A DNA stretch of 64,000 nucleotides from Silene latifolia (Eukaryota; Streptophyta; Magnoliopsida; Caryophyllales; Caryophyllaceae), in the NCBI RefSeq assembly GCF_048544455.1, contig NC_133538.1, positions 450,505,311 to 450,569,310 on the forward strand, written 5' to 3'. This document shows, piece by piece, positions 51,156-60,548 of this stretch (positions are counted from its first letter, which is position 1; each line of letters starts with the position of its first letter). The position numbers and the translations under genes are program-made. The notes beneath the pieces were generated by a model. That model was not told the origin of the DNA, searched no databases, and saw only the letters and a program-made list of their open reading frames with translations.

Positions 51156-51783
51156 GTATACTACCTCACCTCCCGTCCCCACCTCCCCTTCTTTGTCCCT
51201 TCTTCTTTTTCGCACTTCACCGTAAGGTCAGAACCACAAAAACAACAAAGAATAACCAAAGAACCAAACACCATTCTCGTCACCTCCAACCTCAGATCCC
51301 GCCTTCATTCTCAACCAAATTCGATAAATTTTACACCAATAGCTTCCTCATCTCATCCTCCTTCTTTGTATGTAAGAAAGAGCCAAGCTTTCGTCCTATT
51401 TCAGAACGGTCTTCTTACAAGGGATTCGGATTTTGGTCTAATTTCTTCCGTTTTTGGGTTTAAGATCATCCTTGGGCGATTCCTTGGACTTTCAGAGATC
51501 AAAAACAGGTAACGGTGATAGGTTACGCGACATTATGTCGAAATTTATATGTGCTTAAATGTGTTTTTACTCTTTTATAACATCAAGTTTGTGTCTTGAG
51601 TGAGTTCGTGTGGTGTCCTTTGAGACGGTTTTATTCGAGTTTTACTTATCCTTTTTGAGAAAAATTTGTACCTTTAGATTAATTGTGAAGTGGGTAGTTA
51701 TGTCGGGGAATTTAATTGGTTGAATACTATCATTTTAATGCTTAAATTTCGTCTTAAGACGGTCTCAAAAAGGGAAGTGAAAA

Positions 51784-51903
51784 CCGTGGACAGACACTCT
51801 GCATCTGCTGAACCATACCAAGCCCAATATGTCTTATAATAACCTTTGCACCTGAATCTTGGCAACCATGACAGGTACTAGACGCCCCACTTTTGATCCT
51901 TTC
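51784..51903 (-). pseudogene. Exon fragment of a type I DnaJ/Hsp40 chaperone gene
   Basis: On the minus strand, reading from about 51893, the frame gives KSGASSTCHGCQDSGAKV, then a block ending GMVQQMQSVCP. This is the DnaJ zinc-finger region (CxxCxGxG repeats) of plant type I DnaJ proteins of the ANJ1 kind. An AG acceptor at 51904-51905 just upstream of the exon suggests genomic DNA with introns rather than a processed copy. Near the exon start the frame is off by one base relative to the family. The homology ends abruptly at about 51784, where LTR-like sequence begins. Only about 120 bases are present, so it is not functional. Such co-chaperones stimulate Hsp70. Confidence 0.75.
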
Positions 51904-53279
51904 CTAGAATATCCGGGATTACCAATTTAGTATCACCATCGATGGATCGAAATTTATCTTCCACTACTGCTGCTAATGTATATAAATTATGTTCATCAAT
52001 GCAATTCCTCCAATTAGTATTGCATTTTAATTGGCCTGATTTCCGTGTACTCTGTTTAATTCTTCAAAATATTTATCATTTGTGCCATGATTTCTTATTT
52101 ATACAATTTAATGGCTAACAAAAATAATCCATTTTCCATGATCTTCATCGTCTCTAGTTTAACTATGTCAGTTGTCACGGCACTACTTGTTTCTCCAGCA
52201 TACTTTCTTGTTTTTGGTTTTTTGTTGTTTGCAATTCTTCCAGCATGCTATCCATAAACATGTGTGATAAGCCAAATACTAGGTCGCTAAATACTAGAAT
52301 TAGACTACCAAATTAACAATTTATAAGCCTAACTATACTCTAGATTACTCCAATTGATAAAGCAATATAGTGCAAGTAAGGGTCGATCCCAAGAGAAGGT
52401 CTTTTAAGCTAATTACTTGAATTGTAAACTATTGAATACTAATGACAAGTGTATAAACAAACAATGGTTATCAACAATGACAAACAATAGATGAACATAG
52501 ATAAAGGGGGGGTTTTGAGTTGATTGGTAACATGAAAACAAAGTAAAGTTCCAATCTTTTTCTAACAAGCAATATGACAAACACTTGGTGAGTAAGAAAA
52601 TTCAATATTAAAGAGGACTTGGTGTAACAAGGCTCAACAACTACTTCCTAAGCATAAAGATCCTCTCTTTTCCTTCCCTCAACAATTACTCAACTACTAA
52701 TGTAAGATAATGACTACTTACTCCTAAGCTAGAGTAGTTGGTCCTACTAATATGGTCACCCAATTGAAAACCACAACAAGGTTTGCATAAAAGAGCATTA
52801 AGAACAAAAGCCTAACAAAAGTACCAAGATTAATCCTTTAAGAGGCTTAATCCAACTATCCCAAGGAGCAAAATACAAGTTCCACTCACAAAGATACAAA
52901 CTTTAATCCAACTTCATAAAGATGCAAGCTTGCTACAAGAATTGCAATAGTAAGATGATTAACATGCAAGGTTCATGACTCCTAACATAGTAACATCCAA
53001 CATAAACAATGAAATCAAGGAAACATGTAATAATTATTGAGGAAAGGTTAAGAGGTTCTTACAAACTTAAGGAGAGTAGTGTCTCACCAAATTATACCAA
53101 GAAAAAGGTCTAGCCTTCCATAACCATGGATGAATCCAAGAGTTGTGGAAAGATTGACATGAAAATCCAATGAAAGCTTACAACTTTTACCCAAATACTA
53201 AATATTCTTCTCATACAAGTCTTTTGTGAATTGCTAATAATTAGGAGATTAGATGATCATAGGAGAGTTCAAAACATGG

Positions 53280-53291
53280 GGTATATATATG
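53280..53291 (-). promoter_or_regulatory. TATA-like element in LTR of H
   Basis: Read on the minus strand this is CATATATATACCCC, the same TA-run plus CCCC arrangement as the LTR promoter of F. It lies about 85 bases downstream of the array in the transcribed direction. Confidence 0.5.
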
Positions 53292-53375
53292 GATGCACTC
53301 CTTTCTAGGTTAAAGACCGAGATGGGCCTTCAACTTCCACAAAACACGGTTCTTAAATTTCGCGAGACAGACCAA

Positions 53376-53447
53376 ACCGCAGGCTCCGGCCTAGACCGCA
53401 GGCTCCGGCAGGTACCGCATGCTCCGGTGTGGACCGCAGGCTGCGGT
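53376..53447. repeat. 19-nt-pitch palindrome array in LTR of H
   Basis: Four 15-nt units start at 53376, 53395, 53414 and 53433, exactly 19 apart. The last, ACCGCAGGCTGCGGT, is a perfect palindrome around a central base; the others have one or two mismatches. The four-base linkers differ from each other. Confidence 0.9.
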
Positions 53448-53804
53448 TGGGGTCTGATGCTTTTTTCCTCATTTGCTTGTCATCACCTTGATCCCCCTTT
53501 GTCTTGGTTCCGTTGGTAAAGGGTTCTAAACGATGAATCTATCCCGTTCCTTTGAGCTTGGGTCGGGACTTTGGAAGCTTGCCTCGACCTTGACTTGTTG
53601 ACCGCTCGGCTTTGACCTTGGTTGACTTTTTAAGTTGACTTCGCGCCTTTGTATCCTATAAATCATAGCTAACTCAAGCAAGCAATCAAACAAAAACTTC
53701 CTTATTTCAATGACAAAACACTCCATTTGGCCACTTAGATTACCTAACAACACTTAATTGACTCGACTCTATTTGACGCTATCAAATACCCCCACACATA
53801 GACT

Positions 53805-53823
53805 TTTACTCGTCCCGAGTAAA
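53805..53823 (-). promoter_or_regulatory. Hairpin beside the H polypurine tract
   Basis: Minus-strand TTTACTCGGGACGAGTAAA, identical to 46124-46142 in F, just before the polypurine tract (complement at 53785-53797). Confidence 0.7.
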
Positions 53824-54404
53824 ACCCGAAACAAGCAATTGCCGAAGTCCAAGAACTAGTGTAGGTGAAATTGACCACTCTTCCCTCGCTACAACCTTCT
53901 TATAACTCCCTCTTAGACAATCCACCAATTGAAACGAAAAATCTAGACTCAAAGTTTTACACACTCTCTTCTCTCACTCCCCCTCCTTATTACTCCCTCT
54001 TACAAAGACACGACATACCACCAACTCCGACTCATTACGCAACTCCACCCTTCTTATATCACCAACAAGAGGTGGCCACTCTCACCTTATCCCAAGGTGG
54101 AAGAAAAGTGGCCTAAGCAACTCCTAAATCATCCTATTACACCACTTATATCACCCCCTTATCACTCCAAGCAAAGTATGATCATGCTACTTGGTTGGCC
54201 ACACTCCTATGCAAATCAACAACCAAAGTAGCCAAAACAAAAATCCACCAATTTGGGACAAGTATTTGTGACTCAAAAGAAATTAAATTCTAGACCTAAC
54301 CTCCTTCCAAAACCCTCCTTATCACTCCCTTCTTGTCCCTCCATCTTTTTGGTGGTGCATTTTTCAATTTTTTTGATTTTTTTGTTGAAAATCCCTCATT
54401 TTGC
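53824..54404 (-). other. H 3' untranslated region, unstructured part
   Basis: About 580 bases without a credible gene. A short plus-strand frame (53865-54116) has no recognisable features. Several TTATCACTCC/TTACTCCCTC-like pyrimidine-rich words recur. Confidence 0.5.
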
Positions 54405-54568
54405 CTAAGGTGCCCTTTCGGGTTTTCACCTTAGCTTTTCCTTTCCTCTCATTGTGGCACGCAACTCAATTTTTCATTTTGCCCAGAATGCCCTTTCGGG
54501 TTTTCATTCCGTCCTCAGCCACCTTCCCAATCTTGCCTTAGGTGCCCACCCTTGTGGGTTTTCACCTA
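54405..54568 (-). repeat. Three covarying hairpins in the 3' region of H
   Basis: Hairpins lie at 54405-54434, 54486-54509 and 54539-54568. Read on the transcribed minus strand, each has an outer stem (8, 5 and 6 bp), then AAAA on one side, then an inner stem: CCC-GAAA-GGG in the first two and CCCAC-AAGG-GTGGG in the third. The outer stems differ in sequence between copies but remain paired. Confidence 0.7.
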
Positions 54569-54581
54569 GCCGGGATTTTCG

Positions 54582-54602
54582 TTTTTTTTTTTTTTTTTTT
54601 TT
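54582..54602. repeat. Poly(T)/poly(A) run
   Basis: About 21 T on the plus strand, i.e. poly(A) on the transcribed strand of H, lying downstream of the third ORF. Confidence 0.9.
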
Positions 54603-54644
54603 AAATTAAACAACAAGAAGTTTACATATATTACAATTCAAAAT

Positions 54645-54683
54645 CCTCCCCCACACTTACATTCCACATTGTCCTCAATGTGG
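54645..54683 (-). promoter_or_regulatory. Hairpin plus second purine tract after the third ORF of H
   Basis: On the minus strand CCACATTGAGGACAATGTGG (54664-54683, 8-bp stem, four-base loop) is followed by an AAGTGTGGGGGAGG purine tract (54645-54658). F has the same pair at 44583-44620. Confidence 0.65.
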
Positions 54684-54703
54684 AGGAGTCACAAACTTTT
54701 TCT

Positions 54704-56479
54704 TCAAGAATGAGAACCCGAGGCACCCCCTTGATCATGGGTGCCTTGGTTCTTCCACCTTCTTTCTCTTGCTTGCCTCACTCTCTTGGCCCTTTCATAG
54801 GCCTCCTCAACTTGCGGCTCGGTGATTGTTGGGTGAAATTGGGGGTCATTTTGGTGAAGGGTCATGCCGAAAAGGCCACGGATGAGGCCAAGAGAGTCCT
54901 CTTGAGCTTGAGCATCTTCAAAGGAGTCTTCAACATATTGGTGGTGCCTCTCATTTTGCACCCCGAATTGTTGAGTGGCTTGCTCCCGCCATGCATTTTG
55001 GGCCCTCCACATGGCTTGTTGTTCTTCCATGTACTTGGCTTGTTGTTGCCAAGCATAGGCCTCATCTTGCCTTTTAGCCATCTCTTGAAGCATTTTCATT
55101 TGGGCCTTTTCGGCCTCCGCACTCAAGCTTTGGTGCTCCATGCTAGCCACCCTCCATTGATCTAAACTTTCAAGCCTTGGCGTTTGTTGTTGTTGCCAAG
55201 CCCGGTTTTCTTCCACCCTTCCACTAATAGTGGAAAAAACCTCCCGTGTATCTTTGAAGTAGTCATACATAGTTTGTTGCCAAGGGGCAACCGGGGTAGA
55301 GCTTCCCCCCGCTTCATACATAGGGGTGTCTTGATGGGTGGTGTGAGTAGAGAAGGGGGGTTGGTGGGAAGTACTCTCAAGGTGGTGAACCTCATGTTCC
55401 CCTTCTCTTCTTTCTTCTTCTCTTCCTTTTTGACTTTGAGCCAACAAGTTGGGTGCCTCCAGATCGGGATGGCAAAAGAATTCACGTGCCATGTGCCCGC
55501 TTGGTAGTGGGGAGCGTGGTGGCCTAGGGAGAATTAGGTAGCCTTGCTCATGTGCTCCCAACCATATTCCTCTCAAGGGTCTTGTACTAAGAGTGTGGAA
55601 CATCTTGTATTTCTCAAGAGCCATGCTATGGTACACATTAAATCCCCCACACTTGTTCACCATTTGATTGTCGGGGACACCCCCATCATAGTAATTCACA
55701 AAGAAAGATATTAACCCACCTTGGTTAATTTTTCCACCCCCTTGCTTGGTGCGATGTTTGATGCAAGAATTAATGAAGAGCTTAGCCCAATCCTGGCATC
55801 CAACTCCTTCCGGCAACATGGCATAAATCCAAGACCTCACGGTTCGGTTGACTTTTGTGGGTTCACCCACGGAAGTGAAAAGAGAGGTTAGAAAACGGCC
55901 TAACAAACGAATGACGGGATTGGTTATTTGAGAAACTTTGTCATCTTTGTTTGTGACTCTCGTACCCGTTAGCTCCTCCCACGAATACTCAAGTCTACCC
56001 GGGGCCACAACAATGTCGGAAGGGGGCATGGAAAAATGAAGTATTTTCCTAATGGTGTCATAGGTCTCCGTATGCCACTTCTTGTTCAAACGGAATTTCA
56101 CAACTTTCTCACCACTCTCCGGCACAATCTCCTCGGATACCGTAGAAATGAACTCATAAGCATAGGAACGGTAAGTGTCCTGCCAACCATCATCGGTCAA
56201 GTAGTACTCAAGTCCAACCTTCCTCATCATAGGCCTAGCAATTTCCATGAACCCAAGGGTCTCCAAAGTGTCGTCATCAAGAAAAGTGGTGGTAATAAGG
56301 GGATGGCGTCTAGGCTCTACTAGCCGGTCATGAATTTTTTTGTGTTTGGCGGTCATGTTTTCCCACCCCATGTATACCTCCTCACACTCATCCTCACTAC
56401 CCTCTTCAATTTCTTCCTCCGGCTCCTCCACCACTCGTCTTTTACCTTTCCTAGAAGTAGGTTCTCTTGTTCTTGTCAT
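54704..56479 (-). CDS. Third ORF of H (Athila-type protein downstream of pol)
   Basis: 591 codons from ATG 56479; a longer frame to 56515 would need a non-ATG start. The N-terminus is basic then strongly acidic (RKGKRRVVEEPEEEIEEGSEDE). The middle (about residues 90-320) has the conserved pattern FRLNKKWHTETYDTIRKIL and WIYAMLPEGVGCQDWAKLFINSC. The C-terminal third is Gln/Trp/Ala/Glu-rich and likely coiled coil (WQQQAKYMEEQQAMWRAQN), ending with a basic segment. I see no signal peptide and no clear transmembrane segment, so the env-like label used for some Athila ORFs is not supported here. Function unknown. The frame is intact. Its diverged counterpart in F is broken. Confidence 0.8.
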   Translation of the reverse strand: MTRTREPTSRKGKRRVVEEPEEEIEEGSEDECEEVYMGWENMTAKHKKIHDRLVEPRRHPLITTTFLDDDTLETLGFMEIARPMMRKVGLEYYLTDDGWQDTYRSYAYEFISTVSEEIVPESGEKVVKFRLNKKWHTETYDTIRKILHFSMPPSDIVVAPGRLEYSWEELTGTRVTNKDDKVSQITNPVIRLLGRFLTSLFTSVGEPTKVNRTVRSWIYAMLPEGVGCQDWAKLFINSCIKHRTKQGGGKINQGGLISFFVNYYDGGVPDNQMVNKCGGFNVYHSMALEKYKMFHTLSTRPLRGIWLGAHEQGYLILPRPPRSPLPSGHMAREFFCHPDLEAPNLLAQSQKGREEERREGEHEVHHLESTSHQPPFSTHTTHQDTPMYEAGGSSTPVAPWQQTMYDYFKDTREVFSTISGRVEENRAWQQQQTPRLESLDQWRVASMEHQSLSAEAEKAQMKMLQEMAKRQDEAYAWQQQAKYMEEQQAMWRAQNAWREQATQQFGVQNERHHQYVEDSFEDAQAQEDSLGLIRGLFGMTLHQNDPQFHPTITEPQVEEAYERAKRVRQARERRWKNQGTHDQGGASGSHS

Positions 56480-57546
56480 TGTTCCTACAAGGAATTTAGA
56501 GACTACAAACAACAATAATCACTCAAAATTTGTTTTGCACTCTTTGAGGCAAATCAACAAACACCTTGAGTGCACTAACTTAAAGAAAGTGTAAATAGTG
56601 TTTTGATGATTCCTCTAACCTTACCCAGAAAAATGTTTACTACCAACAAGACAAGTAACAACAAATAAACAACAATAATCCAAATAATTAACTAAACTAA
56701 GCTAATTTTCGAATTAATAACCAAGTAAGTATTGAAAGTTTGGTTTGGTGGTTATACCTCCCCGAATTCCACAAATTATTGCTTGTTGTTGTTAATTGAT
56801 GCTAGGAAACCCCTTCTTGACCCTTAAATTTTCCTCTTGAAGCTTCAATTGGTACCCGGATTTTCTAGGGTTCTTGAACACAATTGGGGGGAATTCTGAA
56901 ATTTGAGTGATTTTGAAGAGATTAATGGGTGTTAAAGATGGAAAGGAAGAGATATGGGTAAAAATGAGTGAATTTGTTGGAAGTTTGAGTGATTTAGGAG
57001 GGATTTGGTGAGATTTTGAGGGGTAAGGTTGTTTGTTGCTCTTGCTTTGGTCGACACAAATGAAGGGAACAAGAGATGAGTCGGGCTTTTTTTCTTGAGC
57101 TTTAGAAACAAAACAGTCAAAACCGCAGGCTGCGGTTGGGGCCTCAGGCTCCGGTGAGAGCCGAAGGCTACGGTGAAGGCCGCAGGCTGCGGTGAGGGCC
57201 TGTTCCGAATTTTTTTGTGTTTTGTTTCCTTGGCTTTTTGATCAAATTTGAGTGTGTTTCCTTGGATGCTTGAACCGACTATGCCTTTGCTTCATTATAT
57301 CCCCATCCGTGCTCCATGATTCTCTTCAAAAATTACTTCCAAAATCCTTCATTACTTAAAAATAATGTTAGTAACTTCATTGAATGTTTAATGCATTTTA
57401 TTGACAATAATATAAATGACGGAATTGAAAATGACAAGAATTTAAATTCTATCTATGGAAAGCGGTAAATTCTACACTAAAGAAAAGATATGTACAAAGG
57501 TTGCCGTATGTTTAACGTCGATGGCTCGACTTAGTGTTCCTCTTGA
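56480..57546 (-). other. Intergenic region of H between pol and the third ORF
   Basis: About 1.07 kb without a gene. It is the candidate leader for a separate transcript of the third ORF. It contains the second palindrome array at 57122-57193; the rest is AT-rich. Confidence 0.6.
57122..57193. repeat. 19-nt-pitch palindrome array upstream of the third ORF of H
   Basis: Four units at 57122, 57141, 57160 and 57179, again exactly 19 apart. The first and last are perfect palindromes over the inner 13 bases (CCGCAGGCTGCGG). A degenerate fifth may start at 57198. Confidence 0.9.
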
Positions 57547-60417
57547 TCATGTTTGGTAATTGGGGTCTTCCAAATCGACTTCTTCCACCAAATGTGGATC
57601 CATGCCTTCATGATATTCTTTAAGTCGTTGTCCATTCACTTTGATCATCTTTCCCGTGCTTGGGTTCTCGACTTCGACCGCCCCATGAGGGTGGACTTTT
57701 CTTACAATGAACGGCCCAAACCACTTTGATCTTAGCTTCCCGGAAAACAACTTTAGCCTATTTTGGAAGACAAGAACTCTGGTTCCTTCCTTGAAAACCC
57801 ACCGACTTATCATTCGATCATGCCATATTCTAGCTTTCTCCTTGTATATGGCGGCATTATCATAAGAGTCAAGACGGATTTCTTTAATTTCTTGAAGTTG
57901 AAGCTTCCGATGGAGGCCCGCATCGTCTATGTTTTGGTTGAAAGATTTGATGGCCCAATAGGCTTTATGCTCCACTTCCAAAGGAAGGTGACATGCCTTT
58001 CCATAAATGAGTCGGTACGGGGACATACCAATTGGTGTCTTGTAAGCGGTGCGGTACGCCCAAAGAGCGTCATTTAGCCTTTGACTCCAATCCTTCCTAT
58101 CGGGGTTCACTGTTTTTTGTAAGATATTTTTGATCTCCCGATTGGATACCTCCGCTTGCCCATTTGTTTGTGGGTGGTAAGCGGTGGAGACTTTGTGCAC
58201 GACCCCGTATTTCTTTAACAACCCTTCCATAATCCGATTGCAAAAGTGAGTGCCCCGATCACTTATCAAAGCCCTTGGATAGCCAAACCTCGAGAAAATA
58301 TGGCTTTGGATGAAACTTGAGACCGTTCTCGCATCATCATTCCTAGTTGTTATGGCCTCAACCCACTTTGAAACATAGTCTACCGCCAAAAGAATATAGA
58401 GATAGCCATCCGATTTGGGGAATGGTCCCATGAAGTCTATCCCCCACACATCAAAGACCTCCAAGTATAGCATGGGTTGTTGAGGCATTTCGTTCCTCCT
58501 TGATATGTTTCCAACCCGTTGGCACTTGTCACAAGTCTTTGTGAAGATGTGAGAATCTTTAAAGATGTTTGGCCAATAGAACCCACTTTCAAGAATTTTC
58601 CGGGCCGTCCTTTGGGGTCCAAAGTGGCCTCCACAAGCATATTCATGGCAATGTCTAAGGATGGGTGGTATCTCTACATCCGGCACACATCTTCGGATGA
58701 CTTGGTCTTGACACATTTTCCATAGATAAGGGTCATCCCATATGTAGAATCGGGAATCGGCCTTGATCTTGTTCCTTTGACTTGATGATAAAGAAGTTGG
58801 AAACTTCTTAGTCACCATGCAGTTTACCAAGTTGGCATACCATGGCTCCGTCATCCTTAAACTATAAAGAGATTCATGAGGCAAACTCCCATCAACTACC
58901 CCCATTCGTTGCATTTGTTGATCATTAAGTTGTAGTCGACTTAGGTGGTCGGCCACCACATTTGCCACTCCCTTTTTCTCTCTTATCTCTATGTCAAACT
59001 CACTAAGTAAGAGAACCCACCTCATTAATCTTGGTTTGGTGTCCTTCTTGCTCACAAGTTGAGTGATGGATTTGTGATCGGTATAGACAATCACCTTGAC
59101 TCCTAGTAAGTATGATCGGAACTTCTCTAGAGCATATACCACCGCCAAGAATTCCTTCTCGGTTGTAGTGTAGTTCCTTTGGGCATCGCTTAAAAGGGAA
59201 GAGGCATATTGAATGACATATGAAGCTTTGTCATCCTTTTGTCCCAATACGGCTCCAATGGCAAAATCGCTTGCATCGGTCATGATCTCAAAAGGCCGAT
59301 CCCACTTGGGTGCTTGAATGATTGGGGCCGATATAAGTCTCTCCTTCAACAAGTCAAATGCTTCCCTACAATGATCATCAAACACGAACTCCACATCCTT
59401 GTGCAAAAGTTTGCACAAGGGGTTAGCTATCTTGGAGAAATCCTTAATAAATCTTCGATAAAAACCCGCGTGTCCTAAGAACGATCTCACGTCTCGAGTA
59501 TTAGATGGATACGGCAAGGTTTTAATCACATCCACCTTTGCCGTATACACCTCAATCCCTCTTTTCGACACTATGTGTCCTAACACGATTCCGCTACTCG
59601 CCATTAAGTGACACTTTTCAGAATTTAAAACAAGGTGAGAGTCTATGCACCGTGATAGGACCATAGCGAGATGGTCTAGACACGAGTCAAATAAGTCCCC
59701 ATAGATGGTGAAGTCATCCATGAAGACCTCCAAAATACGCTCCACATAGTCCGAGAAAATGCTCATCATGCATCGTTGAAAAGTGCCAGGGGCATTGCAC
59801 AATCCAAAGGGCATGCGGCGGTAAGCATAAGTACCAAATGGGCAAGTAAAGGTTGTTTTGGATTGATCCTCCGGGTGAATGGGGATTTGAAAATACCCGG
59901 AATACCCATCCAAAAAACAATAGTACTCTTTCCCACCTAACCTCTCTAGCATTTGATCTAGAAAGGGTAGGGGGAAATGGTCCTTCAAAGTGACTTGGTT
60001 GAGGCGGCGATAATCAATACACACCCTCCATCCCGTTTGTAAACGGGTGGGCATCAATGCCCCTTGAGTGTTTTTGACTACCGTCACCCCTCCCTTCTTT
60101 GGCACTACTTGAGTAGGACTCACCCATTGGGAGTCACTAATTGGAAAGATAATACCCATTTGGAGAAGTTTGATAACTTCTTCCTTGACAACTTCCATCA
60201 TAGGTGGATTAAGCCTCCGTTGTGGTTGCCGGACGGGTTTTGCATCCTTTTCCAATCGAATTTTGTGCATGCAAGTGCTTGGGCTTATCCCCTTAATATC
60301 CGCAATGCTCCATCCAAATGCTTCTTTATGTTTCTTGAGCATGCTCACCAATCTTTCTTCTTGGTCAACTTTGAGTTTGTTGGAGATGATCAATGGGAGG
60401 GTATTGTTTTCTCCCAC
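57547..60417 (-). CDS. Athila-type Pol: reverse transcriptase, RNase H, integrase (H)
   Basis: 956 codons without a stop. Reverse transcriptase spans about residues 60-270: [11 protein letters not shown], the [12 protein letters not shown] block, [16 protein letters not shown] and the catalytic FMDDF at 232-236. RNase H follows, with TDAS near 380, [12 protein letters not shown] near 418 and YTDHK near 446. Integrase has the HHCC zinc site (H590, H598, C629, C632) and the D661-D720-E756 triad with the usual 35-residue second spacing, WGIDFMGPF and [10 protein letters not shown]. No chromodomain is evident. The start given is a GTG; the frame is open upstream to about 60650, so pol is probably made as part of a gag-pol product, yet it is in a different frame from gag-protease. 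All catalytic residues are present. Confidence 0.95.
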   Translation of the reverse strand: MGENNTLPLIISNKLKVDQEERLVSMLKKHKEAFGWSIADIKGISPSTCMHKIRLEKDAKPVRQPQRRLNPPMMEVVKEEVIKLLQMGIIFPISDSQWVSPTQVVPKKGGVTVVKNTQGALMPTRLQTGWRVCIDYRRLNQVTLKDHFPLPFLDQMLERLGGKEYYCFLDGYSGYFQIPIHPEDQSKTTFTCPFGTYAYRRMPFGLCNAPGTFQRCMMSIFSDYVERILEVFMDDFTIYGDLFDSCLDHLAMVLSRCIDSHLVLNSEKCHLMASSGIVLGHIVSKRGIEVYTAKVDVIKTLPYPSNTRDVRSFLGHAGFYRRFIKDFSKIANPLCKLLHKDVEFVFDDHCREAFDLLKERLISAPIIQAPKWDRPFEIMTDASDFAIGAVLGQKDDKASYVIQYASSLLSDAQRNYTTTEKEFLAVVYALEKFRSYLLGVKVIVYTDHKSITQLVSKKDTKPRLMRWVLLLSEFDIEIREKKGVANVVADHLSRLQLNDQQMQRMGVVDGSLPHESLYSLRMTEPWYANLVNCMVTKKFPTSLSSSQRNKIKADSRFYIWDDPYLWKMCQDQVIRRCVPDVEIPPILRHCHEYACGGHFGPQRTARKILESGFYWPNIFKDSHIFTKTCDKCQRVGNISRRNEMPQQPMLYLEVFDVWGIDFMGPFPKSDGYLYILLAVDYVSKWVEAITTRNDDARTVSSFIQSHIFSRFGYPRALISDRGTHFCNRIMEGLLKKYGVVHKVSTAYHPQTNGQAEVSNREIKNILQKTVNPDRKDWSQRLNDALWAYRTAYKTPIGMSPYRLIYGKACHLPLEVEHKAYWAIKSFNQNIDDAGLHRKLQLQEIKEIRLDSYDNAAIYKEKARIWHDRMISRWVFKEGTRVLVFQNRLKLFSGKLRSKWFGPFIVRKVHPHGAVEVENPSTGKMIKVNGQRLKEYHEGMDPHLVEEVDLEDPNYQT

Positions 60418-60548
60418 AAAAATGTATTTGAGGTGATTTGGGAGAGGTTTTGGTTCATGTTTTGGAGGTTTTAAGATAGAGGGAAGTGGTCTTTCAAGAT
60501 TGGCTTCTAAGGGGAGGAAGGGTGAAAGGGATGTGTGTTCTTGAAAAG

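Larger units (their letters stand above)
50735..52264 (+). mobile_element. Segment G: gypsy-like LTR with attached chaperone-gene fragment
   Basis: Starts with TGTAACACCCGCG, a gypsy-type LTR terminus like the end seen at 2972, exactly where the LTR of C is broken. It contains a long TTA repeat, a pyrimidine-rich leader and a GTAAGT-like junction near 51509. It also has the CGTCTTAAGACG palindrome (51750-51761) also found in the first LTR (1577-1588). From about 51784 the content changes to DnaJ-gene sequence. No primer site or LTR end is seen before H cuts it at 52264, so the extent is unknown. The stretch 51910-52264 has no coding signal and may be intron. Confidence 0.55.
52265..53784 (-). 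repeat. Left (3') LTR of H
   Basis: A 1520-bp LTR, TGATAAGCC to GCTATCA. It carries a TATA-like run (minus strand) near 53280-53291 and, on the promoter-upstream side, the palindrome array at 53376-53447. Confidence 0.9.

Noticed and set aside
50945..51512. Two long plus-strand frames with poly-Ile or poly-Leu stretches resembling membrane helices
   Set aside because: They are generated by the TTA microsatellite inside an LTR; overlapping frames are equally open.
53376..53447. CRISPR-like regular repeat array
   Set aside because: Units are 15 nt with 4-nt linkers inside a plant LTR; no spacer-sized gaps and no cas genes.
54680..55507. Plus-strand frames opposite the third ORF of H
   Set aside because: They are antisense shadows of an intact minus-strand ORF with clear domain structure.
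54704..56479. Naming the third ORF of H an envelope protein
   Set aside because: No signal peptide, transmembrane segment or cleavage site is visible; position alone does not justify it.
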